Below, piece after piece: positions 4,661 through 8,480 of a stretch of DNA of 8,480 nucleotides (its first letter is position 1; every line of letters starts with the position of its first letter). The stretch comes from an uncultured Eubacterium sp. (GTDB lineage: Bacteria; Bacillota; Clostridia; Peptostreptococcales; Anaerovoracaceae), in contig CALCFD010000004.1 of assembly GCA_937900695.1 (NCBI GenBank), positions 1 through 8,480 of the forward strand, written 5' to 3'. Below the pieces are notes generated by a model, which worked only from the letters and a program-made list of their open reading frames with translations, was not told the DNA's origin and searched no databases. A program made the translations under genes and the position numbers.

Positions 4661-7600
4661 ATCTTTCATCATGTTCTTTTTTACTACATTCTTTTTCTAC
4701 AGATTCTTTTTCGTTTTCTTGATATGATTTAATCTGTTTTAAAATTGATGGTTTTTCATTCATTTCTTCTTTTAACTGAGCATTGTCATCTACATCGTAA
4801 GTTGTTTCAAAATAATCGCTATCCCTAAAATCATGATCGTATCTATCATATACGCCATCATTATCCAAATCCTGAGCCAACGGATCATAAATATTACCAT
4901 CGTTATCTCGTTCAAGACCAAGTACATTTTTAAGGTCATTATCATCAACAGAAACAAAATCACTAAAATCAGCTATTTCCATATCTTGTAACATTGATTG
5001 TAATGCCTTTTCTTCGCTACCTAATTCTTTTAAATAATCATACTCAGTTATAGGCTCATTATTTATATATTGAGTAGCTATAAAATCTTCTAAATTAATT
5101 TCATATTGAATTTCATACTTTTCATCTGGTGTAGTTGTATATGCTATACCAATGTGCTTAAGGTCAGGATAGAGATTATTAAAATCCTCATATTTATGAT
5201 CTTCTTCGTATTCTCTATTAATAAAATCAATAATCGCATTTTTAACATCTGCGATTAAAGGATTAGGATTACCCTTTTCTTCAACTTCTCCCATATCAAG
5301 AAGTTGATTAAGTTCTGCTAGTCTTAAAACCTTAGTTTTTAATTCATCTGCTTTTTCAAAAGGCTTCGCTAACTCTTCTTTGGCATTTTCAAGTTGTCCT
5401 TTTTTAGCTACTAGCTTTTCTTCAAGTCTAGTAATTTTATCTGGCATTTTCTCAATTACATTATCAAGTCTTGTAATGTTACCCTCAGCACTTGTTCCAA
5501 GTTCACCATAATGCTTTGTAGCACCATTTATACTAAAATTATGCTCATTTGTTAAGAAATTATAACTAACTTCTAAATCCAACCCTCGATATGAACCAAT
5601 AACTTTATTGTCATTGATTTTGACTGTTTTAACTGCTTCAAGTAGCTTTTCACCAGCAATCTTTTTATCAAGTATCTTCTCACCGAAAATGGTAATTGAA
5701 GTAAACTTGTTTTCTCCACTCCCTTGTGGTTCTACATTTTCTATATCTTTTTTAATGGCTTCAATTCGCTTTTCGGTTCTAGCAATTTCCTCAGGATAAA
5801 ATTTTGTAACCTTATCCTCTAAACGATAACGATTAGACTTATAGTTAGCTTCAAGCATTTTAAGTTTTGTTACTTCATTGTCTAAATCCATTTTTTCTTT
5901 AATTTTTGGATCACCTGTTGCTAGTGCCTTAATTTCAGCATAATTAAGAGAACTTTCATCAACATCTTCTGCCACTCGAACAGGAGTCTTACTTGTCATA
6001 ATCTGAGAGATAAATTTTTGCTTATTTTCAATAGTTTGCCAAAGGTATGCGTCAAAGGTGTTTTCTGTAATATAGCGATAAATATGGACTTCTTTATTCT
6101 CATTACCTTGACGCACAATTCTACCACTTCTTTGTTCAAGGTCAGCTGGACGCCATGGTACATCTAAATCATGCATGGCAATAAGTTTATTTTGAACATT
6201 TGTACCTGCACCCATTTTTTGTGTAGAACCCATCAATATACGAATTTCACCCTTTCTTACTTTTGCAAAGAGTTCATCCTTTTGTTTATCAGTATTTGCT
6301 TCATGGATAAAAGCTATTTCTTCTTTTGGTATTCCTAAATCAACTAGTTTATCTCGAATATCATCATAAATATTAAAACTTCCATCACCTTTTGGAGTAG
6401 ACATATCTGAGAATAATAACTGTGTTGATTTATCTTCTTTTGTCTTATCCCATATTGCAAAGACATTTTTAACGCAGACATTAACTTTTGAATTTTCATC
6501 ATCAGGCAGTAATGGATTGATTAAACGCTGATCTAAAGCTAATTTCTTTCCATCATTGGTAATCTTAAGCATATTATCTTCTTCTGGTTCTACTTGTCTA
6601 TTTCTAACTTTATCTGCTCTTTCTGATAAACTCTTCAGTATTTCTTTTTGTTCATCACTAGGCATTGTCTTAATGACTTCATAATGTGCTTTAGGAACTG
6701 GTAAATTTAACATATCTGCAGTTTGAATATCAGCAACTTCTTTAAACAAACTCATTAATTCAGGTAAATTATAGAACTTAGAAAACCTTGTCTTAACCCT
6801 ATAGCCAGTTCCTTCTGGCGATAATTCTAAGGCTGATTGCGTTTCTCCAAAGGTACTAGCCCAACTATCAAAATGTTCTAATCTATTCTTCTTTAGTTCA
6901 TCATATTGAAGATAACGCTGCATTGTATAAAGTTCTGTCATTGAATTACTTACTGGTGTTCCAGTAGCAAATACTAATCCTTTACCATTAGTGATTTCAT
7001 CCATATAACGACATTTCATAAACATATCTGAAGACTTAAAAGCCTCAGATTGTCCAATCCCTGCAACATTTCGCATTTTGGTATAAAGATATAGGTTCTT
7101 ATAGTTATGTGCTTCATCAATAAACAATTTATCAACACCAAGTTCTTCAAAAGTGATTACATCGTCTTTTTTGAAATCATCATTTAACTTCTCTAGTTTT
7201 GTTTCTAGCTTTTTCTTTGTCTTTTGAAGTTCTTTAACTGTGAAATTTTGATTTCTATCATGCTTATATTCTTCGATATAGTTGATGATTTCATCAATTT
7301 GATCTTGGATATGCTTTTGTTGATATTCCTTTGACATTGGTATTTTTTCAAATTGACTATGTCCTATGATAACTGCATCATATTCTCCTGTTGCAATTTT
7401 ACCTATAAATCGTTTTCTTTTTTTAGGTTCAAAATCTTTCTTATCTGCCACCATAATATTAGCTGATGGATATAGCTGCATAAATTCTCTACCAATTTGT
7501 CCAGTTAAATGGTTAGGAACAACAAAGAGTGATTTACTACACATTCCTAATCGTTTAGCTTCCATTGAACTTGCAACCATTTCAAAAGTCTTACCAGCAC

Positions 7601-8480
7601 CAACCACATGAGCTAGCAAACTATTACCACCATAAAGCGTTCTAGCAATTGCGTTTTTCTGATGAGGTCGAAGTGTAATGTCGGTACTCATCCCCTCAAA
7701 AGTCAAATTAGATCCATCATATTCTCGATTACGAATCGAATTAAATTTTTCGTTATAAATAGCAACGAGTCGGTTTCTTCTTTCTTGATCACTAAATATC
7801 CAGTTCTTAAACTCTTCCTTGATTAACTCTTGTTTTTGATTAGCTAACATCGTTTCCTTTTTATTAAGTACCGATGTTTTAGTGCCATCATCATTAATTA
7901 TTTGGTCAAATACCTTTGTTTCTTTTAAATTTAGAGCATCTTCAATAAGTTTATATGCACTGACTCTGCTTGTACCATAAGTCATCTCAGAAAGGTCATT
8001 TCCTCTATCTTTACTTTTACCCTCAACATTCCATTCACTTGTAAGATGAGAAAACTTAACTTTAATATCCCATCTTGCATATCCTGGTGTTTTTAGTGCT
8101 TCATAGATAAATCGTTCAATATCCTTTGGTGGAATCCAAGTAGCACCAATTCTTACATTGATTTCGCTTGCTTCAAGTTCTTTTGGTTTAACTTTTTCAA
8201 GTTCTGACTTTTGATATTCTAATCGTACTAATTCTTTTTCAACTGCATTTCTTTCGTCACTATCATCAAGCATACGGCTCGCTTGTTTTAACCTTGCAAT
8301 ATAACTATCGACAATATCTATTTTTTCTCTAATATTCCCACTTAAATACTCATCTTTAGTGACATAAGCATATTTAAATGAATTGGCATTATCACTACAA
8401 GCAAAAGGTAAATCCCCATCTTCCGTATCAAATGACAATCTCTGATTAAAGTTAGTATTTTCTTCACGAATATTTAAAAA
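4659..8480 (-). CDS. Very large SNF2-type superfamily II helicase of an integrative conjugative element (5' end outside window)
   Basis: The reading frame stays open to the right edge: 14 more codons precede the TTG at 8438, so the gene is partial and the visible part is about 1273 residues. Numbering from that TTG, helicase motifs are in order: a Q-like LRPHQKNAIA near 256-265, Walker A GAGKT (280-284), DEAH (441-444), ATGTP (491-495), GAGTN (743-747) and QRSGRIVRQG (769-778). Spacing and motif VI fit the SNF2 branch. Long charged segments around 370-425 and 855-1065 look like coiled coils. Near the C-terminus an Asp-rich DLDNDGVYDRYDHDF (from about 1190) resembles a calcium-binding loop, followed by a Lys/Glu tail. 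In related ICE proteins the missing N-terminal part usually carries an adenine methyltransferase-like domain; this is recalled, not seen. It heads the operon with the SSB-like gene and probably acts on element DNA during or after transfer. Confidence 0.85.
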   Translation of the reverse strand, partial: FLNIREENTNFNQRLSFDTEDGDLPFACSDNANSFKYAYVTKDEYLSGNIREKIDIVDSYIARLKQASRMLDDSDERNAVEKELVRLEYQKSELEKVKPKELEASEINVRIGATWIPPKDIERFIYEALKTPGYARWDIKVKFSHLTSEWNVEGKSKDRGNDLSEMTYGTSRVSAYKLIEDALNLKETKVFDQIINDDGTKTSVLNKKETMLANQKQELIKEEFKNWIFSDQERRNRLVAIYNEKFNSIRNREYDGSNLTFEGMSTDITLRPHQKNAIARTLYGGNSLLAHVVGAGKTFEMVASSMEAKRLGMCSKSLFVVPNHLTGQIGREFMQLYPSANIMVADKKDFEPKKRKRFIGKIATGEYDAVIIGHSQFEKIPMSKEYQQKHIQDQIDEIINYIEEYKHDRNQNFTVKELQKTKKKLETKLEKLNDDFKKDDVITFEELGVDKLFIDEAHNYKNLYLYTKMRNVAGIGQSEAFKSSDMFMKCRYMDEITNGKGLVFATGTPVSNSMTELYTMQRYLQYDELKKNRLEHFDSWASTFGETQSALELSPEGTGYRVKTRFSKFYNLPELMSLFKEVADIQTADMLNLPVPKAHYEVIKTMPSDEQKEILKSLSERADKVRNRQVEPEEDNMLKITNDGKKLALDQRLINPLLPDDENSKVNVCVKNVFAIWDKTKEDKSTQLLFSDMSTPKGDGSFNIYDDIRDKLVDLGIPKEEIAFIHEANTDKQKDELFAKVRKGEIRILMGSTQKMGAGTNVQNKLIAMHDLDVPWRPADLEQRSGRIVRQGNENKEVHIYRYITENTFDAYLWQTIENKQKFISQIMTSKTPVRVAEDVDESSLNYAEIKALATGDPKIKEKMDLDNEVTKLKMLEANYKSNRYRLEDKVTKFYPEEIARTEKRIEAIKKDIENVEPQGSGENKFTSITIFGEKILDKKIAGEKLLEAVKTVKINDNKVIGSYRGLDLEVSYNFLTNEHNFSINGATKHYGELGTSAEGNITRLDNVIEKMPDKITRLEEKLVAKKGQLENAKEELAKPFEKADELKTKVLRLAELNQLLDMGEVEEKGNPNPLIADVKNAIIDFINREYEEDHKYEDFNNLYPDLKHIGIAYTTTPDEKYEIQYEINLEDFIATQYINNEPITEYDYLKELGSEEKALQSMLQDMEIADFSDFVSVDDNDLKNVLGLERDNDGNIYDPLAQDLDNDGVYDRYDHDFRDSDYFETTYDVDDNAQLKEEMNEKPSILKQIKSYQENEKESVEKECSKKEHDER

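Noticed and set aside
4150..7611. Short plus-strand open frames within the SSB-like and helicase genes (for example 4150-4359, 5608-5799, 7366-7611)
   Set aside because: They lie antisense to strongly supported genes and show no domain or ribosome binding site evidence.
8436..8438. TTG as the start codon of the helicase
   Set aside because: The frame continues without a stop for 14 more codons to the window edge, no ribosome binding site precedes the TTG, and related proteins are much longer at the N-terminus.
1..8480. CRISPR array, insertion sequence, rRNA or tRNA genes
   Set aside because: No regularly spaced repeats, transposase motifs, terminal inverted repeats or structural RNA patterns were seen.

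Overview
The window is AT-rich DNA with strong AGGAGG-type ribosome binding sites, a TTG start and the gene content of a Gram-positive conjugative element. It most likely comes from an integrative conjugative element (ICE) in a low-GC Bacillota host. The species cannot be told from the sequence.

Right part (about 3910-8480, minus strand): ICE backbone. A very large SNF2/superfamily II helicase gene enters from the right edge with its 5' end outside the window. It is followed after 50 nt by a gene for an OB-fold, SSB-like protein. A good intrinsic terminator (3910-3942) closes this operon.

Left part (1-3719): a compact HhaI-type restriction-modification (R-M) island. On the plus strand a C-protein-like XRE controller (61-282) is followed by one long ORF (298-2148). 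That ORF joins a complete m5C methyltransferase to a PD-(D/E)XK endonuclease resembling R.HhaI. On the minus strand, converging on it, are a small XRE regulator (3489-3719), a close relative of M.HhaI (2430-3416) and a 98-residue protein of unknown function (2137-2433) that overlaps the methyltransferase gene by ATGA. The two convergent units overlap by 12 bp at their stops, and a plus-strand terminator-like hairpin lies inside the 98-residue gene.

The most striking signal is the M.HhaI-like promoter. It has perfect consensus boxes (TTGACA, 17 nt, TATAAT). Its spacer and -10 box form a perfect 23-bp palindrome containing two GCGC sequences. By manual scan these are the only GCGC sites in the whole window, and GCGC is the sequence that M.HhaI methylates and R.HhaI cuts.

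Proposed working model (inference): on entry into a new cell the unmethylated consensus promoter gives early, strong methyltransferase expression. Methylation of the two promoter sites, and/or binding of the XRE protein, then turns it down. The C protein meanwhile delays and then raises production of the methyltransferase-endonuclease fusion.
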